64,000 bases of DNA from Limnohabitans sp. G3-2. GTDB taxonomy: Bacteria; Pseudomonadota; Gammaproteobacteria; Burkholderiales; Burkholderiaceae_C. How positions within the stretch are numbered: the first letter of the stretch is position 1; each line of letters opens with the position of its first letter. The stretch spans positions 372,001-436,000 of the forward strand of contig NZ_NESG01000001.1 of the NCBI RefSeq assembly GCF_002778275.1. Reading direction: 5' to 3'. Shown piece by piece: positions 8,063 through 16,696 of the stretch. The notes beneath the pieces were generated by a model, which was not told the origin of the DNA, made no database searches, and was given only the letters and a program-made list of their open reading frames with translations. Both the position numbers and the translations under genes were made by a program.

Positions 8063-9466
8063 ATGCCCAGTTTGCTGATCCACCGCGCCCGCTGCATCGC
8101 CACCATGGACGATGCCAACACCGAACTGAATGACGCTTCGCTTTTGATCCGCGACGGGCGGATCGAGCGCATCATCCCCGCGCATGAGCCCATCGACGAA
8201 CTGCTCACGCAGGTTGATGAAGTGATCGACGCCAGTCGCCATGTCGTGGTGCCGGGCCTGATCAACACGCACCACCACATGTACCAGTCGCTCACGCGGG
8301 CGATTCCCTCGGTGCAAAACGCCGAGCTGTTTTCTTGGCTCAAGGGCCTGTACCCGATTTGGGTCGGCCTCACGCCCGAGATGGTGCGTGTGTCCGGCCA
8401 GGTGGCCATGGCAGAACTCCTGCTGAGCGGCTGCACCACCAGCAGTGACCACCTCTACATCTACCCGGGCGGCGTGCGGCTGGACGACAGCATCGAGGCG
8501 GCGCACACCATCGGCATGCGCTTCACCGCCACACGCGGCAGCATGAGTGTGGGCGAGAGCCAAGGCGGCTTGCCCCCCGACCGCGTGGTCGAGCAAGAAC
8601 CCGCCATCCTGAAAGAAACCCAGCGCCTGATCGAGACCTGGCACGACGCGAGCTACGGCTCGATGACGCATGTGGCCGTGGCCCCCTGCTCGCCCTTCAG
8701 CGTGAGCCAGGACCTGATGCGCGAATCGGCCAAGCTCGCCCGCGCCCATGGTGTGCGCCTGCACACCCACTTGGCCGAGAACGACCACGACATCGCCTAC
8801 ACCCGCGAAAAGTTCAACTGCACCCCCGCGCAATACGCCGAGGATTTGGGCTGGGTAGGCCACGACGTGTGGCACGCCCACGGTGTGAAGCTGGACGAAG
8901 AGGGCAGCTACCTGTTTGCCCGCACGCGCACCGGCATCGCTCACTGCCCCTGCAGCAACATGCGCTTGGCCAGCGGCATTCTGCCGCTGCGCAAAATGCT
9001 GGACGCGGGGGTGCCCGTGGGTCTGGGCGTGGACGGCAGCGCCAGCAACGACGCGGCGCATTTGCTGAACGAAGCGCGCCAAGCCATGCTGCTGGCACGT
9101 GTGGGCCGGGCCTTAGAACCTTTCGGCTGTGACCACGGCCCCGCCGAGATGACACCCCGCGACGCCCTGCGCCTGGCCACACGCGGCGGCGCCGAGGTGC
9201 TGGGCCGCGCCCACGAGTTGGGACAAATCAAAGCAGGCTATTGCGCCGACATCGCCATGTTCCGCACCGACACCCTGAGCATGGCAGGCGGCGCGGTGCA
9301 CGACCCGGTGGGGGCGCTCTTGCTGTGCGCGAGCGACAACGCCGATTACACCATCGTGAACGGCCGCGTGGTGGTGCGCCAAGGCCACATCACCACGGTG
9401 GACATGGGGCCGCTTGTCGAGCGGCACAACCAGCTGGCTTTGCAGCTGGCACTGGGGACGAACTGA
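8063..9466 (+). CDS. 8-oxoguanine deaminase / guanine-deaminase-like amidohydrolase
   Basis: 467 residues of the metal-dependent amidohydrolase superfamily (AtzB/TrzA/SsnA-like). LINTHHHMYQSLTRA supplies the HxH metal pair, LHTHLAEN a further His, then WHAHGVKL, and LGVDGSASNDA the catalytic Asp. The NTHHHMYQSLTR segment and overall length resemble the 8-oxoguanine deaminases related to Pseudomonas Pa0142, which turn 8-oxoguanine into urate, rather than GuaD. The ATG at 8063 (MPSLLIHRARCIATMDD) fits the family start; the upstream extension does not. It would feed the urate pathway encoded downstream. Cytosine- or hydroxyatrazine-type substrates remain possible. Confidence 0.82.
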   Translation: MPSLLIHRARCIATMDDANTELNDASLLIRDGRIERIIPAHEPIDELLTQVDEVIDASRHVVVPGLINTHHHMYQSLTRAIPSVQNAELFSWLKGLYPIWVGLTPEMVRVSGQVAMAELLLSGCTTSSDHLYIYPGGVRLDDSIEAAHTIGMRFTATRGSMSVGESQGGLPPDRVVEQEPAILKETQRLIETWHDASYGSMTHVAVAPCSPFSVSQDLMRESAKLARAHGVRLHTHLAENDHDIAYTREKFNCTPAQYAEDLGWVGHDVWHAHGVKLDEEGSYLFARTRTGIAHCPCSNMRLASGILPLRKMLDAGVPVGLGVDGSASNDAAHLLNEARQAMLLARVGRALEPFGCDHGPAEMTPRDALRLATRGGAEVLGRAHELGQIKAGYCADIAMFRTDTLSMAGGAVHDPVGALLLCASDNADYTIVNGRVVVRQGHITTVDMGPLVERHNQLALQLALGTN

Positions 9467-9602
9467 GCCATGGCTCCGGCACACGGAGATCACACCCCTC
9501 GCAGGTCGTTGGCTTCAGCCCCGACCTGCTGCCCCTGCCATGTCAGACCTGAAGGTGCCGACCTGCATCACCGTTGCGCATGAAAAACTTTTCAGAACCG
9601 GA

Positions 9603-10616
9603 TCAATGGGTGCCGTTGCCCGCCCGCCCTTGCCGATAGGCCGCAGGTGTGGTGCCCGTCCAAGATCTGAATGCCCGGATGAAAGAGTTGCTTTCCTGAA
9701 AGCCCAGCAGCCACGAGATTTCGCTGGCTGAAATATCGGTGCGATTCAGGTAATGCCGAGCCAGTTCATGGCGCACCTCGCTGAGCAGTTCTTGAAACCC
9801 CACCGACTCCTCGGCCAGTTGCCGCTGCAATGAGCGTTTGCTGATGGCCAAACGCTGCGCCACGGCGTCGATGCTGCTGATACCGGCGGGCAGCGTCTCC
9901 AGCAAAACGGCCCGCACCCGTTCGCGCAGGCTCGCTTGGGCGTCCAACTCAGAGAGCCGTCTGTTGAGGGCGGGCTCAAACGCCATCCACATGGCCATGT
10001 TGTCGGTCAAGAAAGGCCGACGCGCATCTTGCGCCGAAAACGTCAGTTGGATCTGTTCTGATGCACCCAAAGCGCAGCCCAGATAGGCTTGGTAGGGCGC
10101 AAGGTTCAAAGGCAAATCGGGCACCGAGGCCATCAAGGGCTCAATGCGCTCCCGCGTGCCCAACCTCGCCAGTTGCGTGAAGAACACCAACTCCGACACA
10201 CCCAAGCTGCGGGGTATCGGCTCGTCACTGCCGTAACAGCTGAGCGTGACCAGCGTGCGGTTTGCGCGGATGTCGACCTCCATGTGCAAGGGGCACATCA
10301 GGCGTTTGTAATGCGCCAGCCGCTGCAGTGCGGTGTTCAAGTCGGGGCTGCACAAGCAGGCAAACATGGCCGGGTCAAAAGCCTCCACCGACATGGCTTG
10401 CGCCAGCTTCAGCGCCAGCTCGTCGTCGCCTGCGGCCTGTTCCAGTCCGCGCCACAGGTCAAAGTACTGCGCGGGCGACAAACTCGCACCTCCTGGTCGT
10501 GCAAACAGGTCGCCCGGCAGCCGCGCCAGGCTCAGCACATCGGCGGGGGCGTAGCCCATGTCGAGGATGAGCAGTTTCCAACCCATTTGCAGGGCAAAAC
10601 GTGTGGCCTGTTTCAC
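9603..10616 (-). CDS. AraC-family transcriptional regulator
   Basis: 337 residues. An N-terminal arabinose-binding-like domain of the long AraC subgroup (about residues 25-210, YFDLWRGLEQAAGDDELALKLAQ) precedes two helix-turn-helix motifs (about 235-330), including AQRLAISKRSLQRQLAEESVGFQELL and ISWLLGFQESNSFIRAFRSWTGTTPAAYR. The start is a GTG at 10616; an ATG at 10586 is an alternative. It lies 43 bases downstream of the SDR gene stop side, same strand, so the two may be co-expressed. Confidence 0.87.
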   Translation of the reverse strand: MKQATRFALQMGWKLLILDMGYAPADVLSLARLPGDLFARPGGASLSPAQYFDLWRGLEQAAGDDELALKLAQAMSVEAFDPAMFACLCSPDLNTALQRLAHYKRLMCPLHMEVDIRANRTLVTLSCYGSDEPIPRSLGVSELVFFTQLARLGTRERIEPLMASVPDLPLNLAPYQAYLGCALGASEQIQLTFSAQDARRPFLTDNMAMWMAFEPALNRRLSELDAQASLRERVRAVLLETLPAGISSIDAVAQRLAISKRSLQRQLAEESVGFQELLSEVRHELARHYLNRTDISASEISWLLGFQESNSFIRAFRSWTGTTPAAYRQGRAGNGTH

Positions 10617-10659
10617 GGGGGGTGGCTTTTTGGCAGGTTAGGGCGTTTCGAGGGGCGGA

Positions 10660-11511
10660 CTACTTGGCTTGGCTCATGATGGCCATGTCAAAGATGCGGT
10701 CCCCGAAATACTTGCGAATGAACATCAAAGGCTTGGCCATTTTGCCGATGACGTAACGGGTTTGGGGTCGGCGCGAACGCACAGCTTGCAGTATGGCATC
10801 GGCCACCACCGAAGGCGGCGATGCTGCCCCCTCTTTGGCATAGGTGCTGCGCATGGCCTTGGCCATGCCCTGAGCCATGGCTTGGTAAGGGCCTTGGCCC
10901 GAACGCGCCAGCATGGGCTCGAGCATCACGCCGCCCCATTCGGTGGCAATCACACCGGGCTCAATGATGACCACCTGAATGCCAAAGGGTGCCAACTCGA
11001 GGCGCAAGCAATCGCTCCAACCTTCCACCGCGTGCTTGGTGGCGTGGTACCACGATCCCAAAGGGGTGTACATCTTGCCGCCCATGGACGAGATGTTGAT
11101 CACCTTGCCCGACTGTTGGCGGCGCATGTGCGGCAAGGCCAATTGCGTGAGCCGCGCCATACCAAACAGGTTCACTTCAAACTGGTAACGGGCATCGCCC
11201 AGGGTCGAATCTTCCATGGCGCCATACATGCCAAAGCCTGCGTTGTTCACCAGCACGTCGATGCCGCCATGGCCCTGGGTGATGGTGTTCACGGCCGCCA
11301 CAATGTCGGCGTCCACCGAAATGTCCATCTGCAGCGGTATCGCGCCCAAGGCCCGCAGGTCTTCCATTTGCGCCACACGCCTGGCCGCGACATAAACCAC
11401 CAAGCCCTCTTGCAGCAGCCGCTTGGCCGTTTCTTTGCCCATGCCGGACGATGCACCGGTGACGAGCGCCACCTGTGGTTTGAGTTGGGAAATAGGGGAT
11501 GTCGATGCCAT
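10660..11511 (-). CDS. short-chain dehydrogenase/reductase
   Basis: 283 residues from the ATG at 11511, which has GGAG at the right distance upstream; the longer frame is an unsupported extension. The cofactor motif TGASSGMG, NNAG in VLVNNAGFG, the catalytic serine in INISSMGG and YHATK are all present. A basic AARR after the second strand suggests NADP(H) preference. Its C-terminal portion resembles membrane-associated classical SDRs acting on lipophilic alcohols or ketones. Substrate unknown. Confidence 0.85.
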   Translation of the reverse strand: MASTSPISQLKPQVALVTGASSGMGKETAKRLLQEGLVVYVAARRVAQMEDLRALGAIPLQMDISVDADIVAAVNTITQGHGGIDVLVNNAGFGMYGAMEDSTLGDARYQFEVNLFGMARLTQLALPHMRRQQSGKVINISSMGGKMYTPLGSWYHATKHAVEGWSDCLRLELAPFGIQVVIIEPGVIATEWGGVMLEPMLARSGQGPYQAMAQGMAKAMRSTYAKEGAASPPSVVADAILQAVRSRRPQTRYVIGKMAKPLMFIRKYFGDRIFDMAIMSQAK

Positions 11512-11744
11512 GAAAAACTCCGTTCGTGAATGTGTTGCGAATGGCGTCATGGTCGCTGCTGGGTCTCGAAGTGTCGCCATCGGATCACGCCAATGCGCAT
11601 GCCGAAGATGCCAAGTCTCTTCGCTGCCTTTCAAGGAACAAGTTGTTCGCTCAGGTCACAACTGCAGAACATGGACACGGTGACAAATTGCCATATTTGA
11701 TCATTTAGGCAAAATTGACAGACATAATCGCTGCAGTCCGAGCC

Positions 11745-12398
11745 ATGCACGCCCGCGTGTCGCCCTCGCCGATTTCCGAAGACCGACTCTGCGCCATGCA
11801 CCGCACCATTTTTGACACCCCCCTCGTCAACACCGCTTTGCGCGGCATTTCCTTGGCGTTTCTCAAAATCACTGGCTGGAAAATTGAAGGCCAACTCCCT
11901 GCGGGGGTGAGCAAATGCGTGCTCATTGCGGCACCCCACACCAGCAACTGGGACTTGCCTTACACCTTGATGGTGGCGTTCGCCTTGCGCCTGCAAATCT
12001 ATTGGATGGGCAAAAGCAGCATTTTCTCGTTCCCCTTTGGGCCGCTGATGCGCTGGCTGGGCGGCATTGCGGTCAACCGATCGCAAGCCTCCAACCTGGT
12101 GGACTCTTGTGCGCAAGAATTGGTCAAGGCCGATGGCGCGGTGCACTTGGTGATCCCGCCCGAAGGCACACGCAGCAAAACCCGTTACTGGAAAACCGGC
12201 TTTTATTACATCGCCGTGCAGGCGCAGGTGCCCATCGTCATGGCCTACATGGACTACTCGCGCAAGGTCAGTGGATTGGGGCCTTTGTTCTACCCCTCGG
12301 GGGACATCGAGAAGGACATGGTCGCCATCAAAGCGTTTTATGCGCCTTTCAAGGGCAAAAACGCCGACCAGTTTGAAACCCCGCCTGAAAACCCATAA
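11745..12398 (+). CDS. lysophospholipid acyltransferase-like (PlsC family) protein
   Basis: 217 residues with HTSNWD, the H-x4-D catalytic motif, and PEGTRSK, the acyl-acceptor phosphate-binding motif, spaced as in 1-acyl-glycerol-3-phosphate acyltransferases. It acts at the inner membrane, transferring acyl chains to a lysolipid or related acceptor. The start is uncertain: a TTG at 11715, ATG 11745 and ATG 11796 (MHRTIFDTP) are in frame and none has a clear ribosome binding site. It is divergent from the SDR gene. Confidence 0.8.
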   Translation: MHARVSPSPISEDRLCAMHRTIFDTPLVNTALRGISLAFLKITGWKIEGQLPAGVSKCVLIAAPHTSNWDLPYTLMVAFALRLQIYWMGKSSIFSFPFGPLMRWLGGIAVNRSQASNLVDSCAQELVKADGAVHLVIPPEGTRSKTRYWKTGFYYIAVQAQVPIVMAYMDYSRKVSGLGPLFYPSGDIEKDMVAIKAFYAPFKGKNADQFETPPENP

Positions 12399-12484
12399 GC
12401 GGCTCCCCAGCACGGGCCTCAGCCTGCGAGGCATGCGCTGCAGGCCGATGGCGCGGGGCGGTCATGACCCCAGCGCCCCTTCAC

Positions 12485-13696
12485 TCACTCGGTTTTGGCC
12501 CCGGCCTGAAACCAACGACCGAACAAGGCGCGGTTTTCCTCGCTCAATCCTGTGGCATTGCCCATGGGCATTTGCTTGGTCACCACCACTTGTTGGTACA
12601 TGTTTTGGGCGTTTTGCTGGATCAACTCGGGGCTGTCCAAGCGCACGTTCTTCATTTGCACCTGGGCACCATGGCATGACAGGCAGTGCTGCCCCACCAG
12701 GCTTTGCACTTGCGCAAAGCTCACGGGCTGTGCAGGCGCTGCAGACGCCTTGGGGGGGGCGGGACGCAAGGCCACGATCACGCCCAAAATCATCACCACA
12801 CCCACCGCCGCAAAAGGCCAAGGGTTGGCGGCGCGGCCCAGGTGGAAGCCATGGCGTTGCACAAAAAATTGACGAATCAGGGCGCCCGCCAACATCATCA
12901 CAAACAGCAGCACCCAGCGCTGCTCGTGTGTGTACAAGAAGCTGTAGTGGTTGCTCAGCATCGCGAAGATGACGGGCAGCGTGAAGTAAGTGTTGTGCAC
13001 ACTGCGCTGTTTGCCGCGCTTGCCGTGGATGGCCAAGGCGTTGGCGTCATAGGTCTCACCGCTGGTCATGGCCGCCACCACTTTGCGTTGGCCGGGGATG
13101 ATCCAGAAGAACACGTTGGCGCTCATGGCGGTGGCGATCATCGCGCCCACCAACAAGAATGCAGCACGACCGGCAAACAGTTCATTGGCCAGCCAGGCGC
13201 AAAAGGCCACGACCACGATCATCAAGCCCGCCACGATCAGCTCACCGTTTTGACGGAAACCGAAGACACGGCAAATGATGTCGTACACGAACCAAAATGC
13301 CACCAGCATGCCCACCGCGGCCGATCCAGCCATCACAGGCGTCCAGTCCATCAGCGATTTGTCGATCAAAAAAGTGCCCGCGTTGTAGAGGTACAGCACC
13401 GTGAACAGCGCAAAGCCGGTCAGCCAGGTGGAGTAACTTTCCCAATAGAACCAATGGAGCTTGGTGTGGATCTTTTTGGGGGCCACCATGTACTTTTGCG
13501 GGTTGTAAAAACCACCGCCGTGCACCGCCCACATGGCACCGCCCACGCCTTTTTCGAGCAAGTCGGGCGAGTTGGGTTTTTGCAGGTTGTTGTCCAGAAA
13601 GACAAAGTAAAACGAGGAGCCAATCCAGGCGATGGCGGTGATGACATGCACCCATCGCAGCAACAAATTGGCCCATTCCAGAAAATACGATTCCAT
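12485..13696 (-). CDS. puuD: membrane urate hydroxylase (urate oxidase) PuuD with C-terminal cytochrome c
   Basis: 403 residues. An N-terminal multi-helix membrane domain (starting MESYFLEWANLLLRWVHVITAIAWIGSSFYFVFLDNNL) is typical of the PuuD family, which oxidises urate to 5-hydroxyisourate and passes electrons to the respiratory chain. A C-terminal cytochrome c module carries the haem motif CLSCH and a distal methionine (KQMPMGNAT). The ATG at 13696 has GGAG upstream; the longer frame is unlikely. It replaces soluble urate oxidase in this pathway and stands behind a TGTATACA box at 13801. Confidence 0.93.
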   Translation of the reverse strand: MESYFLEWANLLLRWVHVITAIAWIGSSFYFVFLDNNLQKPNSPDLLEKGVGGAMWAVHGGGFYNPQKYMVAPKKIHTKLHWFYWESYSTWLTGFALFTVLYLYNAGTFLIDKSLMDWTPVMAGSAAVGMLVAFWFVYDIICRVFGFRQNGELIVAGLMIVVVAFCAWLANELFAGRAAFLLVGAMIATAMSANVFFWIIPGQRKVVAAMTSGETYDANALAIHGKRGKQRSVHNTYFTLPVIFAMLSNHYSFLYTHEQRWVLLFVMMLAGALIRQFFVQRHGFHLGRAANPWPFAAVGVVMILGVIVALRPAPPKASAAPAQPVSFAQVQSLVGQHCLSCHGAQVQMKNVRLDSPELIQQNAQNMYQQVVVTKQMPMGNATGLSEENRALFGRWFQAGAKTE

Positions 13697-13800
13697 GAAG
13701 GATTCTCCAACCAGCTCACCACCGCGGGCCCTGTGAGCGGGTATTCGGTCGCGAACATGAATCCGGGGATTCCTGCGCCGCTGCGACCAGTGCACCGAAG

Positions 13801-13808
13801 TGTATACA
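13801..13808. promoter_or_regulatory. TGTATACA operator, site A (puuD)
   Basis: An exact 8-bp palindrome between xdhC and puuD, 105 bases upstream of the puuD start. Read towards puuD it continues as TGTATACACTTCGGTGCAC, nearly the same as site B read towards uraH. The same core occurs at 22755, 28548 and 31410, each upstream of a purine-related gene. A GntR/FCD-type regulator encoded at 22781 is the natural candidate to bind it. Confidence 0.65.
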
Positions 13809-13872
13809 GTTTAAAGGCGCGATTCCAGCCTTGCCCGCTCACTTTGGCCTAGGGGAAACGCGCATCTCTGGC

Positions 13873-14688
13873 TCAAAGCGTTTGCAAAAGTTGAGCGGCC
13901 ACCGCGACGGCAATGACTTCAGGCTCTTTTCCCGTGATGCCTGGCACCCCAATGGGACAGGTGATGTGGCCCATCTCTTGGGCGCTGAACCCACGGTCCT
14001 CCAGGCGATGCCGAAAGGTGGCCCATTTGGTCTTGCTGCCGATCAGGCCCACAAAAGGCAAATCACCCCGCTCCTTTTGGCGCTTCAAGCACGCGATCAC
14101 GATGTCCAGGTCCTCGGCATGGCTGAAGCTCATGATCAGCACCCGGCTGCCTGGCGCCAAATCGGCCACCGCAGCCTGTACCGGGTTGGAGTGCTCACAA
14201 TCCACGCCCTCAGGCACGTCGGCAGGGAAAATCTCGTCGCGGCTGTCCACCCAGCGCACGGCAAAGGGCAAGGTGGCCAGGGTGTGCACCAAGGCCTTGC
14301 CCACATGCCCGCCCCCAAACAAGGCCAAGGGCGTGCGGGGGGGCTTCAACTGCGTGCGCAGCCGAGGCAGGTCCGCCGCGCTGACCCGCTCAAACACGAG
14401 CTCGACGGCACCACCGCAACACTGCCCCAAGCTGGGCCCCAGGACCTGGCGCAAGTGGGTGGGCTCGGTTTGTCCTGTCAAGAGCCGCCGCGCATGCGCC
14501 AGCGCCTCAAACTCCAGATGCCCGCCACCGATCGTGCCCTGCTCGGCTTGGGCAAACACCACCATGTGCGTGCCGGGCCCACGGGGCACAGAGCCCTGCG
14601 TGGCTTGCACAGTCACCAGCACCGCATTGTCGGTGTTCAGCCTTTGAAGGGCTTGTTCAATCCAATTCACGCTTTTGTGTCCATTCAA
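13873..14688 (-). CDS. xdhC: xanthine dehydrogenase accessory protein XdhC
   Basis: 271 residues. The N-terminal ATQGSVPRGPGTHMVV and the dinucleotide-fold motif LFGGGHVGKALV are characteristic of XdhC, which binds and sulfurates the molybdenum cofactor and hands it to the large subunit of xanthine dehydrogenase. xdhAB lie 4-8 kb away on the same strand rather than next to it. It ends 176 bases before puuD and is divergent from the lipoprotein gene. Confidence 0.92.
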   Translation of the reverse strand: MNGHKSVNWIEQALQRLNTDNAVLVTVQATQGSVPRGPGTHMVVFAQAEQGTIGGGHLEFEALAHARRLLTGQTEPTHLRQVLGPSLGQCCGGAVELVFERVSAADLPRLRTQLKPPRTPLALFGGGHVGKALVHTLATLPFAVRWVDSRDEIFPADVPEGVDCEHSNPVQAAVADLAPGSRVLIMSFSHAEDLDIVIACLKRQKERGDLPFVGLIGSKTKWATFRHRLEDRGFSAQEMGHITCPIGVPGITGKEPEVIAVAVAAQLLQTL

Positions 14689-14777
14689 TGTTGAGGAATG
14701 CGGCCAGCTTGCCCATCAGGTCCTGACGATGCCACAATCCACCTCAGCTCAGAGTATGCCAAGGACAAGGTCTCCAC

Positions 14778-15311
14778 ATGACGCCACGTTTGCCAACGCT
14801 TCACCGATTCATCCTCCAAGGCTGTTTGACCCTGGGCTCTGCGGCTTTGGCTTTGCTCAGCGGCTGCAGCACCCCACCCCCCCCTGCCCCCGTGGCAGCG
14901 CCACCGGCGCCTGCACCCGTGACGCCTGTGGCCAAAGTCCCCGAACCCATCTTGGCCCCGTCTGGCCCCACATCGTTGGCCCGCAACAGCAAAGAATACC
15001 GAAAGGACGCGGCGGGCCACCTGTACGGCAAGCATGCGCACCGCGTTTACAAAGGCCGCATGCCGCCCATGCTCGAAGCCGTGGGCGTCTTGAATGTGGA
15101 CATTGACCAAAAAGGCTCGGTCAAGGCTGTGAACTGGATGCGCGCACCCAAACATGTGCCCCACGTCATGGCAGAGATCGAGCGCATGGTCAAAGCCTCA
15201 GCCCCCTACCCCGTGCCCAAGCACATGAGCCAGGTCACCTACACCGATGTGTGGCTGTGGCACAAAAGCGGCAAATTCCAGCTCGACACCTTGACAGAGG
15301 GTCAAGACTGA
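14778..15311 (+). CDS. putative lipoprotein with TonB-C-like domain
   Basis: 177 residues. The signal peptide ends in the lipobox LLSGC (Cys about residue 30), followed by a proline/alanine-rich linker (PPPPAPVAAPPAPAPV) and a compact C-terminal domain from about residue 75. There, VYKGRMPPMLEAVGVLNVDIDQKGSVKAVNWMRAP resembles the start of TonB C-terminal domains. It is probably anchored in the outer or inner membrane facing the periplasm. No specific role can be assigned. It is convergent with the MFS gene, 29 bases between stops. Confidence 0.7.
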   Translation: MTPRLPTLHRFILQGCLTLGSAALALLSGCSTPPPPAPVAAPPAPAPVTPVAKVPEPILAPSGPTSLARNSKEYRKDAAGHLYGKHAHRVYKGRMPPMLEAVGVLNVDIDQKGSVKAVNWMRAPKHVPHVMAEIERMVKASAPYPVPKHMSQVTYTDVWLWHKSGKFQLDTLTEGQD

Positions 15312-15340
15312 AGCGCTGGGCCTTTGGCCACCCCGTCGTT

Positions 15341-16567
15341 TCAAGCCGCCTGAACCTGCTCGTGCGCAGCACCGGGCAACAGGGTGAGGATGAGCGTGGT
15401 GGCCACTGAAAAGCCCGCCAGCAGCAAGAGCGCGTTGCCAAAGCCCATGGCCTTGACCACAGGCCCCAAAGCCCAGACCGACAAAGAACTCACCGCAAAC
15501 GACACGCCCAGGCGCATGCCCGAGACGCGCGAGCGCAAGCGGTCGTCCACATAGCGGGCGATCATGAAGTCGGTGAAGGGAATCGCCCCAAAGATGAACA
15601 CCATCAAACCGATGAGCGCTGCAAACAACCACCAGCCCTGCGCTTGAGAGGCCAGCACCAGCATGGGGATCTGGGCCATGACCATGAACATGAAAAAGCG
15701 CTTGAGAGGGAAACGGTTGATCAGATGGCCCACCACCACTTGGGCCACCGAAGCCACGGCGTAGACCAAGGCCAGCAACAGGCCCAAAGCGGCCGGGTCT
15801 TCCATCACACCCCGAAAGCGCTCGGCCAACAAGGGCCCATTGCCATTGGTTGTGAAGTTGAACAAGACGCTGCTGGTGATGGCGGCAGCCGTCATGACCA
15901 CCAGTGCACGCGCCAGCAGGGGCGCGGGCAAACTCACTGTGGCCCCGCCCTTGCGCTTGGCCGGTGAGGAGACCTCTTTCGGGCAGGCGCGTGCGAAAAA
16001 CCAACCGCACAGCAGCGCCACCAAGCCGGGCAACACAAAAGCCGCCCGCCAGCCTTGCCACTGAATCAAAAAGCCCGTGAGCAAAGCGGCCACAGCCACA
16101 CCCAGATTGCCCGCCAACCCATTGAAGCCGATGGTGGCGCCCGGATTCGGGGAACGCTCGAGCAGCATGGGAATGCCCACCGGGTGGTAAATGGCCGCAA
16201 AGGCACCGATCAGCGTCAAACAGGCGGCCAATTGCCATGGCGATTGCGCAAACGCGGTCAGGATGGAAGCCGCGCCAATGCCAAAAAAGAAGACCAGCAT
16301 CATGCTGCGCCGACCCCACAAGTCACCCAAACGTCCGGCTGGCAAAGAACCCAAACCGAACATGAAAAATGCCCCGGCACCGTAAGGCATCAGATCTTGC
16401 CAATCGGCCAAACCCATGTCAGCGGCCATGGTGCTGACCGCCGCTGCAAAGATCAACAAGAACAAATGGTCCAGCGCGTGTGCGGTGTTGAGCAAGCCCC
16501 GCACCACGCGGGGGTGGTCGGCGGCTTGTTCGGGCAAAGGGGCGTCAGAGGGGGTCAAGGTCGTCAT
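15341..16567 (-). CDS. MFS transporter (Fsr-like drug exporter family)
   Basis: 408 residues with about 12 hydrophobic helices. The loop GRLGDLWGRRSMM after helix 2 is the MFS signature, and AAIYHPVGIPMLLERSPNPG after helix 4 resembles fosmidomycin-resistance-type exporters. The start MTTLTPSDAP at 16567 is preferred to the longer unsupported frame. Substrate unknown; the purine neighbourhood makes a purine or drug exporter possible but is not evidence. Confidence 0.82.
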   Translation of the reverse strand: MTTLTPSDAPLPEQAADHPRVVRGLLNTAHALDHLFLLIFAAAVSTMAADMGLADWQDLMPYGAGAFFMFGLGSLPAGRLGDLWGRRSMMLVFFFGIGAASILTAFAQSPWQLAACLTLIGAFAAIYHPVGIPMLLERSPNPGATIGFNGLAGNLGVAVAALLTGFLIQWQGWRAAFVLPGLVALLCGWFFARACPKEVSSPAKRKGGATVSLPAPLLARALVVMTAAAITSSVLFNFTTNGNGPLLAERFRGVMEDPAALGLLLALVYAVASVAQVVVGHLINRFPLKRFFMFMVMAQIPMLVLASQAQGWWLFAALIGLMVFIFGAIPFTDFMIARYVDDRLRSRVSGMRLGVSFAVSSLSVWALGPVVKAMGFGNALLLLAGFSVATTLILTLLPGAAHEQVQAA

Positions 16568-16696
16568 GGTCAGTGTCAGCTTTCGACTTCGTCTGGGGGA
16601 ACAGGCTGTGGGCCACCTGGCCAAGCCACAAGACTGTGCGCCCAAGGCCGCTTGGACGCTGTCGCTTTGGTCACAGATGGGGCTCAGCAAACGCCA

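Noticed and set aside
9501..9529. GCAGGTCG/CGACCTGC inverted repeat after the 8-oxoguanine deaminase gene
   Set aside because: No T-run follows and the loop is long, so it is not a convincing terminator; recorded only as a possible structure.
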